Origin: Pelobates cultripes
Lineage: Eukaryota; Chordata; Amphibia; Anura; Pelobatidae
Reading direction: 5' to 3'
Length of the DNA: 64,000 nt
Assembly: GCA_933207985.1 (NCBI GenBank)
Contig: OW240920.1
Location: 128,039,628 to 128,103,627, forward strand
Positions 56,101 to 63,880 of the stretch are shown piece by piece (the stretch's first letter is position 1; every line of letters begins with the position of its first letter). Position numbers and translations under genes: made by a program. The notes beneath the pieces were generated by a model. The model saw only the letters and a program-made list of their open reading frames with translations. It had not been told where the DNA came from and searched no databases.

Positions 56101-59100
56101 AGAAATGCATTATGCATTAATAATAAAATGGTGCTACACACTTTAGTGTTTTAGCCTTTTAAAACACACAAATTACCATGAAACCAAACATCTACAAAAG
56201 TGGAAACCAAAATATCACCAATGTGAATATTAGTGAGTTATAAATAATACTTAGCTTCAAAAATGCAACAGCCTCCCCAGGTTGTTACCCAAAACCAACC
56301 TTTACAACCAACAGCAGATTGGGGATACGGCTAAATGAATCTAAAACAGAGGGAAATAAACAAAAAATAGTGCAATACAGTAAACACTCGATATATCATG
56401 CGCCACATGAAATGCACTCACAGAATGTTGACAGACATAGCGCTCATAGGGTGCCTCCCCTGAAATAGCTGGGGGGCTAGTAATTCCACTTTCCACTCCA
56501 CAGTCACCGGTTGATGGAACAGGACTCCAGGAAGGTGAAGGTATAAAAAGGATTATTTATTTATAAAAAGGTGAAAAACAATCACCATAAAGGTTAATAT
56601 AAACGTAAGGATAAAAGAAACGGTCCAACACGTTTCGTTCCTGAGCGGAACTTCCTCAGGGACCACAATAATACAAGAGAAAAAGTTGCAATTACAAACA
56701 ATAATAACAAATCCTAATATCCCCACCCCAAGAGTTTCTTTAAATAGGGCTAGTCCCTAAAAGTCATTGGTGGACAAGTGGGCGTCCTTCACCATACCGG
56801 AGTTCCATAGGTGGACTGCTGATGTCTTCATATGTGTATGTAGTCTACATCATAACGGCTTGATAGAAATTGGCGCGCCAGCATTACCGGAACCGGAAGT
56901 GGTAATGTCCGGATACTTCCGCGTCCATTATGCGTTCCACATGACGTCATGTACGTCCCGCCTATTTGGGCTATCACCCATATCATCGGGCGGAATACAT
57001 TATAATACTAAGTATCTACTAGAAACACAGAAGTGTCATTATCATCAAACTTAGCTCAGAATCATATGTATATTATATTTAATAAATTATTCTTATCTTA
57101 ATAAGTTGTAAATCTTAAAATGTAAACTTTCTGAGTTTTATACTCCTATTGAACGTTCCCCACTTGTGCTGGATAATTAAGTTAACAGGTTTGCAGAGCT
57201 GCTTTTATTGGCTGAGAGCTGAGAGTACTGACAGTCACTTAATGCACTTTTGTATCAAACTTGCTTAGTTCACTGAAGCTAAGACACCCACTAGGAGAAA
57301 ACGATTGCAGCACAAATTACTCTAGAAGGGCTTCAGGGCACTCCTGGCCCCATAACCACTACAGCTTGCTGCAGTGTTTATTTTTCTTGGAGTGTTTCTT
57401 TAATGAAAACAATATAGCCTCTCCATACACGTAGTAATCACTGATATAGAACTCGATGTAGGAAGATTTAAAATGCGTGCCCTGGCGCCCCTGAGCAATG
57501 TAAGTAGTAAATCCATTTTAGAATAATTTGACTTCTTACCTGGGGCATTCCTTCCGCTTCCACTACTACTCAGTGAGAACTGGAAGACCTCTTTTCTGAA
57601 TTAAGTCCAGCAGTGCAGAGAGAACTGGAGAGCTTTGCTCAGGAAAACTAACAGAAGATCCTGTGCAACAGCTTCTGGCTCTCACTGAGCAGTAATGGAC
57701 GCAGAGAGCAGAGCATGGCTGACTCCAGGTAAGAAGTAATCTGCTCTAAAATAGTCTGTCTTCTTATAATGGGTTTAATAAGGCATTACTCTAAGTTGTA
57801 CTAACTGCTTTTATTCCCCCCCAGCTGCCAGGAACTGCAAGGAGCTCCTAGATCAAGGCTTGGTGCTCAGTGACTGGTACACAATATATCCAGATGGTCA
57901 GAATCCCATGAAAGTGCTTTGTGACATGCACACTGATGGAGGGGGCTGGATAGTAAGTGTAGTCAATGATCAAATAAAAAAATGAAACAAATGTAAAAAA
58001 TATAAAAAAAGAGCCTTCACCGCCATATTATTATGGACTCTAAGTATAGACCATGCTCTCATCCATCACAATGCCCAAACCATCAGAAGTACAAACAAAC
58101 AAAAAACCCTGATCTTTACTTATCCCGACAGACTAACTCATATTGATTTGGAAAACTCTTTCACCCCTTTAGAGAAAAACAAACAAACCTGTAGCTCCTT
58201 CGCTATACTCATTTCAGTTGGTCAATATTTAGAAAAAAATACCAGCATTCCATTTTCAAAAAGATTGTCCCAAATTGTCAAAGGTAAATAGCAGTTATAT
58301 TTCTGTACTCTGTTAATATGGCTGAGCATAAATGTAAGGATTCATTGTCAATAAAATACATCATGGTTCGCACTGAATTTCCTGTTTATGTAAGTAAGTG
58401 TTTAAAATAAATTCTTAATTTACCAAAATGGCTCCATAAAAGATGTGTAAAATGAAAAATGGTCTCTTGGGTTGCCAGAAGGAGCCAGATAGATGAATGG
58501 ACTGCTGTAAACTGGAAATTAATAATCCGTCATTCTGACCCTCCTCTTGTTAACGTAGGTTTTCCAGAGACGATGGGATGGATCAGTCGATTTTTTCCTT
58601 GACTGGAAATCTTACAAGACTGGCTTCGGTAACCGATTGAATGAATTTTGGTTGGGGAATGACAATATTCACATGATAACCTCATCAGGTATGTTAGCAT
58701 TGACTCCATCTCCTCCTAATTGTCATATCCATGTTCGTGCAATACTCTGGCCTTTTTGCATCAATATCTTGAGATGTCTTGGAAAAGTACATTTTTGTTA
58801 GCCCATTTGTCCTAAACCTGCCAGTCACCATCATGCACACTCCCTCTCTCATTGCTTCTAGCCAGACTGCTGAGGTTGACAAAGTGCACACAGCTCTTAA
58901 GCATAGACACAAATATACCACTTAACCACTGTCTTGAAATCTATTCGTAATGCATAGGAGACGAGGTCATGCATTTAGACTGGAAGAAAAGAGATTTAGT
59001 CTAAAGCAAAGAAAAGGTCTTTTTTTTTTTAAAGTTAGAACAACAAGGATGTGGAATTCTCTGCCTGAAGATGTAGTTTTATCACAGATTGATTGTGTGA

Positions 59101-60095
59101 GGATGAGATTACCAATGTCACACACTTTGCCATTGGATACTGGAACGGGGTGACTATTCACTGTTCATATCCAGCGTGCTATGTTTACAATGGTTTTGCA
59201 CTCAGCTTTTATAGGTCCAGTTTTGTATCCCAAGTAGTGGAGAAGAGGCAGTTAAGAATGGTTGAGAAAGGTGTTATGTTACAGTTAGTGCGAACCCTAT
59301 AATAATGTAGCCTCAATTAATGGTCTTAGTATGCATTGCCAATTCTTTACAATCTGCCCGTTAATGCTTTTTGCGCAGGACAGTTTTGGTAAAATATACT
59401 GGGTGGTCGTGGTCAATGTGCATTGAGACCTTCATTGCAGCCATGTTCAGGATATGTAAGATTACAATATTAGTAGCCTGGACTTGACATGCTAGCACTA
59501 TAAACATATATGCAAATAGAAGATTTAAATGGGAATTGTCATTTGCATGAATTGTAATAAGTTAACACATCTCCTATATTTAAAAATATGTGTTTTGAGG
59601 TCTGGAAAATGAAATTAAATGTAGAAAGCCAAACCATTGTATTGACCTCCATCCTGGAACTGGGTGTCTCCATGTTGGTTCCCTGTCAATCAATGTTACA
59701 AACTCTGCTTTTGTTTGTTAATAAATATCGTATGTGCATTGTTTCCCCTTCTTTTCCATCAGTGTAATGTGTGCCCTGGATATTCCTGGGCTGAACGGTA
59801 TTGAAAAGATGGAGCATTAAATGAAAAAAAAAAATGAAAAAAATGCTGGTATAATTTTCTGTGACTATTCCTCTTGGAATTAAACTGAAATAAAGTTCCT
59901 TTTGCATTTTTTTTCCTTTTAATTTACGTTGCCTTGATCTGAACTGTCCTTTGTCTACAGATGTGTGGGAGCTGCGGGTTGATCTGCAGGACTTTGAGAA
60001 TACAAAGCATTTTGCCAAATATGCGTCATTTAATATTCTGGGAGAGTCTGAGAAGTACACATTAAAACTTGGAGCTTTCACCGAGGGCAATGCAG
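30542..60095 (+). CDS. FCN: Ficolin gene 2 (3' incomplete in window, 8 of 9 coding exons)
   Basis: A tandem paralogue of gene 1 with the same phases. Coding exons are 30542-30617, 47675-47788, 50162-50206, 50524-50559, 56000-56035, 57825-57952, 58559-58688 and 59961-60095, totalling 700 bases or about 233 residues. A last exon of about 248 bases is expected beyond 64000. Residues 1-20 form a signal peptide, then EDACP. The collagen part spans residues 43-96 and has a break at the triplet REK. The fibrinogen-like domain starts near residue 105. The protein should be a secreted lectin of about 315 residues. The extra 36-base collagen exon distinguishes it from gene 1. Intron 1 is 17 kb because of transposon insertions. 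Confidence 0.9.
30618..33150. other. Intron 1 of gene 2, proximal part
   Basis: No gene recognised. From about 32200 to 32790 the + strand is strongly purine-rich, giving long but unrecognisable - strand frames. Two copies of GAAAAT(T)(A/C)... followed by TTCCCTGTAACAA and TTTAGTNTCCACTAGTGA occur near 31000-31070 and 31130-31230, an imperfect local duplication. Confidence 0.4.
33160..33690. repeat. Minisatellite, 17-bp unit GGCTGGTTACAGAGGYA
   Basis: Close to 30 tandem copies, mostly exact, alternating between ...GAGGCA and ...GAGGTA (and ACAGGTA) versions. A few units are shortened. Intron 1 of gene 2. Confidence 0.95.
33790..34696 (-). mobile_element. Tc1/mariner element remnant
   Basis: On the - strand a decayed transposase can be followed: [20 protein letters not shown] near 34520, then [19 protein letters not shown] near 33900. 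The end at 34640-34696 (GTTATTCACTTTACCTGACA then GTGGTTTTAATGTTGT) matches a terminal repeat I recall as common in fish and frog mariners. Many stops; the opposite terminal repeat is not seen. Confidence 0.7.
34700..35320. other. Unassigned intron sequence
   Basis: AT-rich sequence between the mariner remnant and the L2 element. Nothing recognised. Confidence 0.4.
35325..37230 (-). mobile_element. L2-clade LINE, 3' part, antisense
   Basis: The - strand carries RT words [30 protein letters not shown] and [13 protein letters not shown] (catalytic box YADN instead of YADD). A C-terminal part follows with [14 protein letters not shown] and a 3' end at the GCGCTTTACAAT tail near 35370. Frames are shifted several times. 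It continues on the other side of the provirus at 47347-47580. Confidence 0.8.
37227..37230. other. Target-site duplication of the provirus (left), AAGT
   Basis: AAGT precedes the TG of the 5' LTR and recurs right after the CA of the 3' LTR at 47347-47350. Confidence 0.8.
37231..37827 (+). repeat. 5' LTR of endogenous retrovirus (597 bp)
   Basis: Begins TGTTGTAGAATT and ends TACGACA. It aligns without gaps to 46750-47346, and by eye only two bases differ (CTGGCAG/CTGTCAG and TTTAGTTTGG/TTTAATTTGG). A TTTAAAA TATA-like box lies near 37641 and an ATTAAA near 37680. Confidence 0.93.
37830..37850 (+). promoter_or_regulatory. Retroviral primer-binding site, tRNA-Lys-like
   Basis: TGGCGC followed after two extra bases by CAACGTGGGGC, two bases after the LTR. 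The usual tRNA-Lys1,2 site is TGGCGCCCAACGTGGGGC, so this looks like that site with a small internal change. Confidence 0.6.
38166..38370. repeat. Tandem duplication in the proviral leader
   Basis: Two neighbouring units of about 100 bases share GCCTGTTTAACTC, TTTTAGG, CCACRTGSCTGTGG, TAAGGAAAAAG and TTCCTGGGGGT. They lie between the primer-binding site and the gag start. Confidence 0.65.
38922..39089 (+). pseudogene. Vestigial retroviral gag start (55 codons)
   Basis: The ATG opens with MGQKLD, the Met-Gly start used for myristoylation in many retroviral Gag proteins, and runs 55 codons to a stop. No capsid or nucleocapsid follows: 39090-40990 has no long frame, no major homology region and no CCHC knuckle. 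Most of gag therefore appears deleted or replaced. A (TA)n/ATATGT stretch lies at about 39640-39690. Confidence 0.5.
39090..40991. other. Non-coding interval of the provirus where gag would be expected
   Basis: 1.9 kb with pyrimidine-rich, AT-rich and microsatellite stretches and no recognisable Gag motifs. Either foreign sequence replaced gag or gag has decayed beyond recognition. Near-identical LTRs make decay in place unlikely. Confidence 0.5.
40992..44213 (+). pseudogene. Endogenous retroviral pol: protease, RT, RNase H, start of integrase
   Basis: 1073 open codons. The protease has [12 protein letters not shown] and a [11 protein letters not shown]-terminal motif. RT has the YVDD box near residues 356-359. 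RNase H starts near residue 825; its first catalytic position reads VGGS (Gly834), where the family has Asp. Later residues (the TDSRYA Asp and the [13 protein letters not shown] region) are kept. An integrase zinc-domain start ([11 protein letters not shown]) follows, then the frame ends at 44213, just past a deletion junction. The catalytic DDE core of integrase is absent. The next frame (44173-44604) resumes with the integrase C-terminal part. Confidence 0.88.
44173..44604 (+). pseudogene. Endogenous retroviral integrase C-terminal part (frame-shifted remnant)
   Basis: Begins with a [10 protein letters not shown] motif, the conserved segment just after the integrase core in class I viruses. 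It continues through [11 protein letters not shown] and [10 protein letters not shown], an SH3-like C-terminal region. It overlaps the upstream pol frame by about 40 bases in another frame. A deletion of the order of 150-200 codons at 44190-44215 best explains this. It also overlaps the env start. Confidence 0.8.
44577..46472 (+). pseudogene. Endogenous retroviral env, broken by two frame changes
   Basis: Three open pieces: 44577-45116, 45085-46101 and 46098-46472. The first opens with a short hydrophobic leader and cysteine-rich surface-subunit sequence. The second carries several N-glycosylation sequons, a basic RVRR cleavage-type site at 45760-45771 and the start of the transmembrane subunit. 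The third has a CC pair, a hydrophobic membrane anchor (about 46250-46340) and a cytoplasmic tail. The frame changes fall near 45060-45115 and 46060-46100; the third piece is back in the frame of the first. The protein cannot be made whole from this copy. Confidence 0.82.
46738..46749 (+). promoter_or_regulatory. Retroviral polypurine tract
   Basis: TTTTAGGGGGGAC immediately precedes the 3' LTR, the position of the plus-strand primer. Confidence 0.75.
46750..47346 (+). repeat. 3' LTR of endogenous retrovirus (597 bp)
   Basis: Gap-free match to 37231-37827 with about two differences, followed by the AAGT target duplication at 47347-47350. Confidence 0.93.
47347..47580 (-). mobile_element. L2-clade LINE, 5' continuation beyond the provirus
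   Basis: The - strand reads words such as [22 protein letters not shown], characteristic of the sequence upstream of the L2 RT core. It joins in sense with 37230 and below once the provirus is ignored. Confidence 0.7.
47675..47788 (+). CDS. FCN: Ficolin gene 2 exon 2
   Basis: 114 bases, phase 1 to 1, acceptor TTCCAG, donor GTAATT. Encodes [20 protein letters not shown] and then collagen triplets. Same length and layout as exon 2 of gene 1. Confidence 0.93.
47944..48373. mobile_element. TTAA-type MITE (full length, ~430 bp)
   Basis: The ends TTAAAGGACCACTATAG and CTAGAGTGGTCCTTTAA are inverted repeats, with TTAA at both borders. The interior has several hairpins, for example CTCACTGTGATTTTCACAGTGAG and CAGTTTCTCTGAAACTG. 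A truncated relative lies at 6794-7144. The family is probably piggyBac- or Kolobok-derived. Confidence 0.8.
48374..50161. other. Intron 2 of gene 2, distal part
   Basis: A T-rich run with TTCTTTATTTTTG at about 48523-48555 looks like the poly(A) end of an antisense retro-element. From about 48680 to 49100 there are degenerate recurrences of CAGCTCGTGGGGGTTT-like words. Around 49345 and 49450-49700 MITE-like sequence (GGAACACTCCAAG) appears. No gene. Confidence 0.4.
50069..50118. repeat. (TA)n microsatellite upstream of exon 3 of gene 2
   Basis: Two TA runs separated by CACA, ending about 45 bases before the exon 3 acceptor. This is the counterpart of the run at 10255-10320 in gene 1. Confidence 0.9.
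50162..50206 (+). CDS. FCN: Ficolin gene 2 exon 3 (collagen)
   Basis: 45 bases, triplets [15 protein letters not shown], phase 1 to 1, acceptor TTTCAG, donor GTAGGA. Same length as exon 3 of gene 1. Confidence 0.92.
50524..50559 (+). CDS. FCN: Ficolin gene 2 exon 4 (extra 36-bp collagen exon)
   Basis: 36 bases, phase 1 to 1, acceptor GCAACAG, donor GTGCGT. It adds [12 protein letters not shown]; the fourth triplet has Arg (AGA) where Gly (GGA) is expected. Some ficolins are known to have an additional short collagen exon here, but gene 1 lacks it. The donor is a weak but acceptable GT site. The exon could be skipped without changing the frame. Confidence 0.7.
50725..51466. repeat. GT-rich array (GAGGGGTGCTGTGTGTG units), left part
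   Basis: Units of 20-30 bases each containing GGGTGCTGTGTGTGT. The array resumes with the same unit at 54490 after the CR1 insertion. Confidence 0.88.
51860..52400. repeat. AC array passing into GT array (inverted)
   Basis: TACACACACACTCATACAAA units run to about 52255. The reverse complement (AATGCAGAGTGTGTGTTTGT) follows immediately, making a perfect-looking hairpin centre near 52258. Confidence 0.85.
52764..52913. repeat. 25-bp tandem repeat, six copies (AGGAGAAGGGAGCTGACCGG...)
   Basis: Six nearly exact copies with period 25 inside the mariner-type MITE. A single inverted copy is at 52660-52690. Confidence 0.85.
53142..54273 (+). pseudogene. CR1-type reverse transcriptase (frame-shifted)
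   Basis: Two overlapping frames (53142-53660 and 53644-54273) joined by a one-base change near 53650 inside the DFAKAFDT-type motif. The motifs of the first ([24 protein letters not shown]) and second ([17 protein letters not shown]) are those of CR1/L2-group LINEs. The C-terminal part after KASKVL is deleted. Confidence 0.8.
54490..55130. repeat. GT-rich array (GAGGGGTGCTGTGTGTG units), right part
   Basis: The same unit as 50725-51466. It was probably one array before the CR1 copy inserted. It contains two copies of a GGGGGTTATTAAAAAA word (54878 and 55120), suggesting a local duplication. Confidence 0.85.
55131..55790. repeat. Repeat with inverted CCTGGTGGTCCAGTGG modules
   Basis: The module at 55195-55215 is repeated in reverse complement at about 55725-55745 (CCACTGGACCACTAGG), with matching flanks (TTACCTTTGACCAGGG / its complement). 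Between them is an AC array and GC-rich sequence. It is probably the right part of the element that also carries the GT array. Confidence 0.5.
56000..56035 (+). CDS. FCN: Ficolin gene 2 exon 5 (end of collagen, linker)
   Basis: 36 bases, phase 1 to 1, acceptor CAATAG, donor GTGCGT. Encodes [12 protein letters not shown]; one codon shorter than exon 4 of gene 1. Confidence 0.82.
56036..56380. other. Intron 5 of gene 2, proximal part
   Basis: AT-rich, nothing recognised. Confidence 0.4.
56381..57060 (-). mobile_element. Probable solo terminal repeat of a Penelope-like or related retroelement
   Basis: A non-coding block with a hammerhead core on the - strand. Repeats with an ACACGTTTCGTTCC/TTCCTCAGGG signature are abundant in amphibian genomes as I recall. 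No RT is nearby. The limits are guesses based on where unusual composition begins and ends. Confidence 0.4.
56622..56664 (-). ncRNA. Hammerhead ribozyme motif (type I, minimal)
   Basis: On the - strand, in order: stem I strand GGTCC (56660-56664), core CTGAGGA (56653-56659), stem II GTTCC/GGAAC (56647-56651 with 56637-56641) around a 5-base loop, GAAA (56633-56636), a two-pair stem III, the triplet GTT, and the closing stem I strand GGACC (56622-56626). All three helices and the invariant CUGANGA and GAAA boxes are present, and the predicted cut is just before GGACC. Short stem III forms of this kind are known from Penelope-like elements and usually act as dimers. Confidence 0.72.
57061..57824. 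other. Intron 5 of gene 2, distal part
   Basis: Contains MITE-like sequence around 57300-57410, ending TTCTTGGAGTGTTTCTTTAA, related in reverse complement to 49342. GC-richer sequence lies at 57470-57780. No gene. Confidence 0.35.
57825..57952 (+). CDS. FCN: Ficolin gene 2 exon 6 (start of fibrinogen-like domain)
   Basis: 128 bases, phase 1 to 0. [20 protein letters not shown] is identical to gene 1 over this stretch; it ends [11 protein letters not shown]. Acceptor CCCCAG, donor GTAAGT. Confidence 0.95.
58559..58688 (+). CDS. FCN: Ficolin gene 2 exon 7
   Basis: 130 bases, phase 0 to 1. [20 protein letters not shown] and [16 protein letters not shown]. Where gene 1 and most ficolins have RDW this copy has LDW. 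Acceptor ACGTAG, donor GTATGT. Confidence 0.95.
58940..59100 (+). mobile_element. CR1-type LINE fragment
   Basis: Encodes [20 protein letters not shown] and [13 protein letters not shown], the C-terminal end of CR1-group proteins, in a short piece. The rest of the intron from 59100 to 59960 is AT-rich with nothing recognised. Confidence 0.65.
59961..60095 (+). CDS. FCN: Ficolin gene 2 exon 8 (last one visible)
   Basis: 135 bases, phase 1 to 1. [20 protein letters not shown] then [17 protein letters not shown]. Acceptor CTACAG, donor GTGAGA. The following exon with the calcium site and the stop is not in 60096-64000. Confidence 0.95.
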
Positions 60096-61598
60096 GTGAG
60101 AGATTATAGATCACGAATGAGTTTCATAAGGAAAGAGATCTGTGACATGAAAGGCATGTATCACTTGTCCCAGGCAAGACCAGTAACATGAACACACATA
60201 GCAACATTCACATATTGCCACCTTTATCTCAATATGTCATAATAATTTATTGAACTAAGAGAATCATCCCGCCCAGGTAGGCCCAAAGTTGTAACTGGAC
60301 CATTAGGAAATTAGTATTGCAGGATTCTACTAAAATGTTTGCAGAACAGCGCTAGCCACTTGCTTCCCATCAATGCAGGTATTGCTCTCAAAAAAAGAAA
60401 AAATATAGTAGAAATGTTAGATTAATTTAACTTCAGACACACCATTGGCAGACTTTGAATCTACATTGGGGATAATAAAAATTGGAGTGTTATTGGTGCT
60501 ACTGTAAATATAAATACTGCTATATGCCCCCAGTGCTTAGTCACTCCACCTAGCACAAACAACATAAAATACAAAAAGAGGTGACAGCACACACAAAGAA
60601 ATGACTCTCCTTATTGGGACACAAACCCGGTTTCATTATAATAATGATATAAATCATATAGGCAGTTGACCATTTCCTGGATAAAACACAGGTTACTTTT
60701 TCCATAGTGCAGTGCATAATGTAAGAAATAAAAAATGTAAATAAAGAAAAACGACCACTCAAACTTCTGAGCAACCAAAGTAGGCTCAGACTATAAGGGC
60801 TCCAAAGGTAATATAGCTCTCCGGTGTCAGCTTCCACAGTAGCTCCATAGCCTTTACTCAAGTCCCAAGTTGATCACATCAGATAAAATAATTAACCTCA
60901 ATATTAATATTAAAGACATCAAGTGCCAATGTGTCCACATGTAACATCCATCTTATTTCATTATTACTCAGATTAGTAAAACAAAGAGGGTAATTAAACA
61001 TCAATTTCATTTCATTTTACTCAGATTAGGAAATTAAGAAGGGTAATTTATTTGTGAGCAATGTTACCTTTTTAATTGAAATTGTAATTATGTATCTACT
61101 TTATCTCAAAATTTAAAAAAACAGTTTGAAACAAACAGAGGAAGTTTATTTCTCTAAATGATTAACTGTCTTAAACCCGAAATATTTATGAATCTTACCC
61201 TTCATTTCGCTGCAATGGCCGAACTTACGTAGAGAGGGTACGCTTTTTTGGGCCTCTTTATAACAAGGGTGGCCAAAGATAAGATCCCCATCGATCGTAT
61301 AACTCCCATAACGCTTTGCCAGCTGGAGATCTACCATTTGCCCATTCTTACTTGGTTGTATTTAGCACTGATGATTGTTTGTGTGTTTGATTGTAAGCAT
61401 GTTTTTGTATTGATGTTTTGTGTGAATGTAGGTGTGTGTTTGTGTGTAGTGTTACGTTGTGTGTGTTTAGGTACTGTTGCCATTTTAAAGCAGTGGTGTA
61501 CTTGTGTGTAGTGTTGACGTTTGAATAGAGGGGTGTATTTCTGTTTAGTGTTGGCATTCAAATCCTGAGATGCATGTATGTATGTGTAAATACATAAA
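60096..61598. other. Intron 8 of gene 2, proximal part
   Basis: AT-rich. A possible dispersed repeat lies at 60550-60870 without clear ends. The final ficolin exon was searched for by its expected motifs (DQDND, GAWWY, YADGINW) and not found. Confidence 0.45.
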
Positions 61599-61932
61599 GT
61601 ACACCCCTTTTTTGGTAAATATTTTGTTATATCTTTTGATGTGACAACACTGAAGAAATGACACTCTGCTACAATGTAAAGTAGTAACTGTACAGCCTGT
61701 ATAACAGTGTAAATTTGCTGTCCCCTCAAAATAACTTAGGGGTGCACTCACTTTTGTTGCCAAGGGTTTAGACATTAATGGCTGTGTGTTGAGTTATTTT
61801 GAGGTGACAGGAAATTTACACTGTTATACAGGCTGTACACTTACTACTTTACATTGTAGAAAAGTGTCATTTCTTCAGTCTTGTCACATGAAAAGATATA
61901 ATAAAATATTTACAAAAATTTGAGGGGAGTAC
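61599..61932. mobile_element. Large fold-back element (arms 61599-61735 and 61793-61932)
   Basis: The arms are about 138 bases, nearly complementary, for example CTGTATAACAGTGTAAATTT against AAATTTACACTGTTATACAG, around a 57-base centre. I recall this repeat as common in fish and frog genomes. No coding capacity. Confidence 0.85.
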
Positions 61933-61964
61933 GCACTTTTGTGAGATACTGTGTACTGCCACAC

Positions 61965-62075
61965 ACTGTCACACATGGAGATACAAAGACACACAGATAC
62001 ACACACAGACATGCATGCAGATACACAGACAAACAGGTGCACACGCTGACACACATGCAGCTACATCAACACACC
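61965..62075. repeat. AC-rich array, left part
   Basis: ACACAGATACACACACAGAC units. The array resumes at about 62555 after an unrelated 480-base insertion. Confidence 0.8.
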
Positions 62076-62079
62076 TGTC

Positions 62080-62550
62080 AGGACTGACCCTAACATACAA
62101 ACCTAGGTTAAAGACTGGGCAAGAATGAGTACCATTCCTTAGCGGGCAAGCTCAAAGAACATAAGTCAGAAAGTCTGCTAGCAGACATAGAGTAAATGTA
62201 AACAGGCCGAGGTCAAGGATTACAGAGATACACGGAAATGAGAAACAAGCCAAGGTCAGGGTGACAAAGTGCAAAGTATGGCAAGCCAAAGGCAAAAAAT
62301 AGGTAAGTATAGACAATAATGCAGTCTTGGGTATACAGAAACCATGACAGGGCAAGTAGATAGGAACAACCAGGAACTTAAATACCCTAGACTGTGTAGT
62401 GATTGGTTACAGGTATAACTGTATAACTTGAGATATAAATAATTAAAAAGCACCCAATAGCTTTCAATACATAAAGGGGCACAGAGTAAATTACTTCAAA
62501 ACGATGTGTCACAATGTCAGTAGGTGCGGGAAGCACCATGAGGAGGTACC
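62080..62550. repeat. Unclassified insertion inside the AC array
   Basis: Begins CTGTCAGGACTGACCC and ends near GTCACAATGTCAGTAGGTGC. It has unique-looking composition and is flanked on both sides by the same AC array. No coding frame or confident ends. Confidence 0.4.
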
Positions 62551-62554
62551 GCAA

Positions 62555-63570
62555 CACACACTGACACACATGCAGATACACAGACATACTGATACTCACA
62601 CTGACACACATGCCGATACACAGACACACAGATACACACACTGACACACATGCAGATACACAGACATACAGGACATACAGGTGCACACACTGACACACAT
62701 GCAGATACACAGATACATACACTGCCACATATGTAGATACAGAGACACACAGATACACAGACACACATGTAGATATACTGACACAAGCACATACAGGTAC
62801 ACAGACACACACTGACAGACATGCATACATACATTGACACACACTGACACATAAGATAAACAAACACACACATATACACTGACACATATTCAGGTACGCA
62901 GCATACAGATACACAGACACACAGATACATACACATACAAATACACTGACACACACTGACAGACATGCAGATACACAGATACAGATGGACACACTTGCAA
63001 ATACACAGACATACAGATACATAAACATGGAGATACACACACTGACACACATGTTGATACACAGATTTACAAATACACACACTGACACACATGCAGCTAC
63101 ACTGACACACATGCAAATACACAGACACACTGTCTCACATACAGATGCACAGAAACACAGATACAAAAGGACACACATGCAATTGCACAGACATACAGAT
63201 AAACAGACACACAGGCACACACACTGACATGCATGCTGATACACAGACACACTGACATGTACAGATACAAAGATACATACATTGTCACAGATGCAGATAC
63301 ACAAGTACACAGAAACACCGATACACATACACACGTGCAGGTAGACAGACATGCAGTTGCACACACTGACACAGATGCAGATATACTGACACAAGCACAT
63401 ACAGGTACACAGACACACAGGTACACACACTGACACACATACAAATACACAGACACACTGACTCACATACAGATGCACAGACAAACAGATACACACTGAC
63501 ACACAGATACACAAATGCAGATACACAGACGCAAATATACACACAGTGACACACAAACAGACACACATGC
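62555..63570. repeat. AC-rich array, right part
   Basis: About 1 kb of ACACTGACACACATGCAGATACACAG-type units. The Cys/Val/Ser-rich - strand frames are artefacts. Confidence 0.9.
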
Positions 63571-63880
63571 CGGTCAAATTGTACACAGTTTTAGCAACCT
63601 GTTTCCTACCCTTTTTCCTGGAATTCAGTTGGATCTGTTGGCTGAGGCAGTTGGGAGTAAGATGATTGGGAGTAAGATGATTGCTCTCCCATTTTGCACC
63701 CCCTCCTCCTTTCTTCCACTCCCGTGCGGTTCAAGCACTGTCAGTTACGCTGTTACAGAGCCACAGAACACGACTGGGCCCCTGATGACACATGTCCTCT
63801 GGCTTTTGCCAAGTGCATGGGCCACCTGAAGGGTGCAGCCACACAGCAGTATTTACACTGCTGTTTCTCTGTTCTGTTTG
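63571..63880. mobile_element. Partial copy related to the hAT element at 2997-4845
   Basis: Shares the order of words seen near 4430-4700: CTACCCTTTTTCCTGGA, GGCTGAGGCAGNTGGGAGT, GGGCCCCTG-TGACACATG and AGTGCATGGGCCACC. As in that element, these follow a long AC array. The right terminal repeat is not seen before the window ends. Confidence 0.6.

Noticed and set aside
62387..63586. A 399-codon open frame on the - strand
   Set aside because: Translation of an AC array; no protein-like composition.
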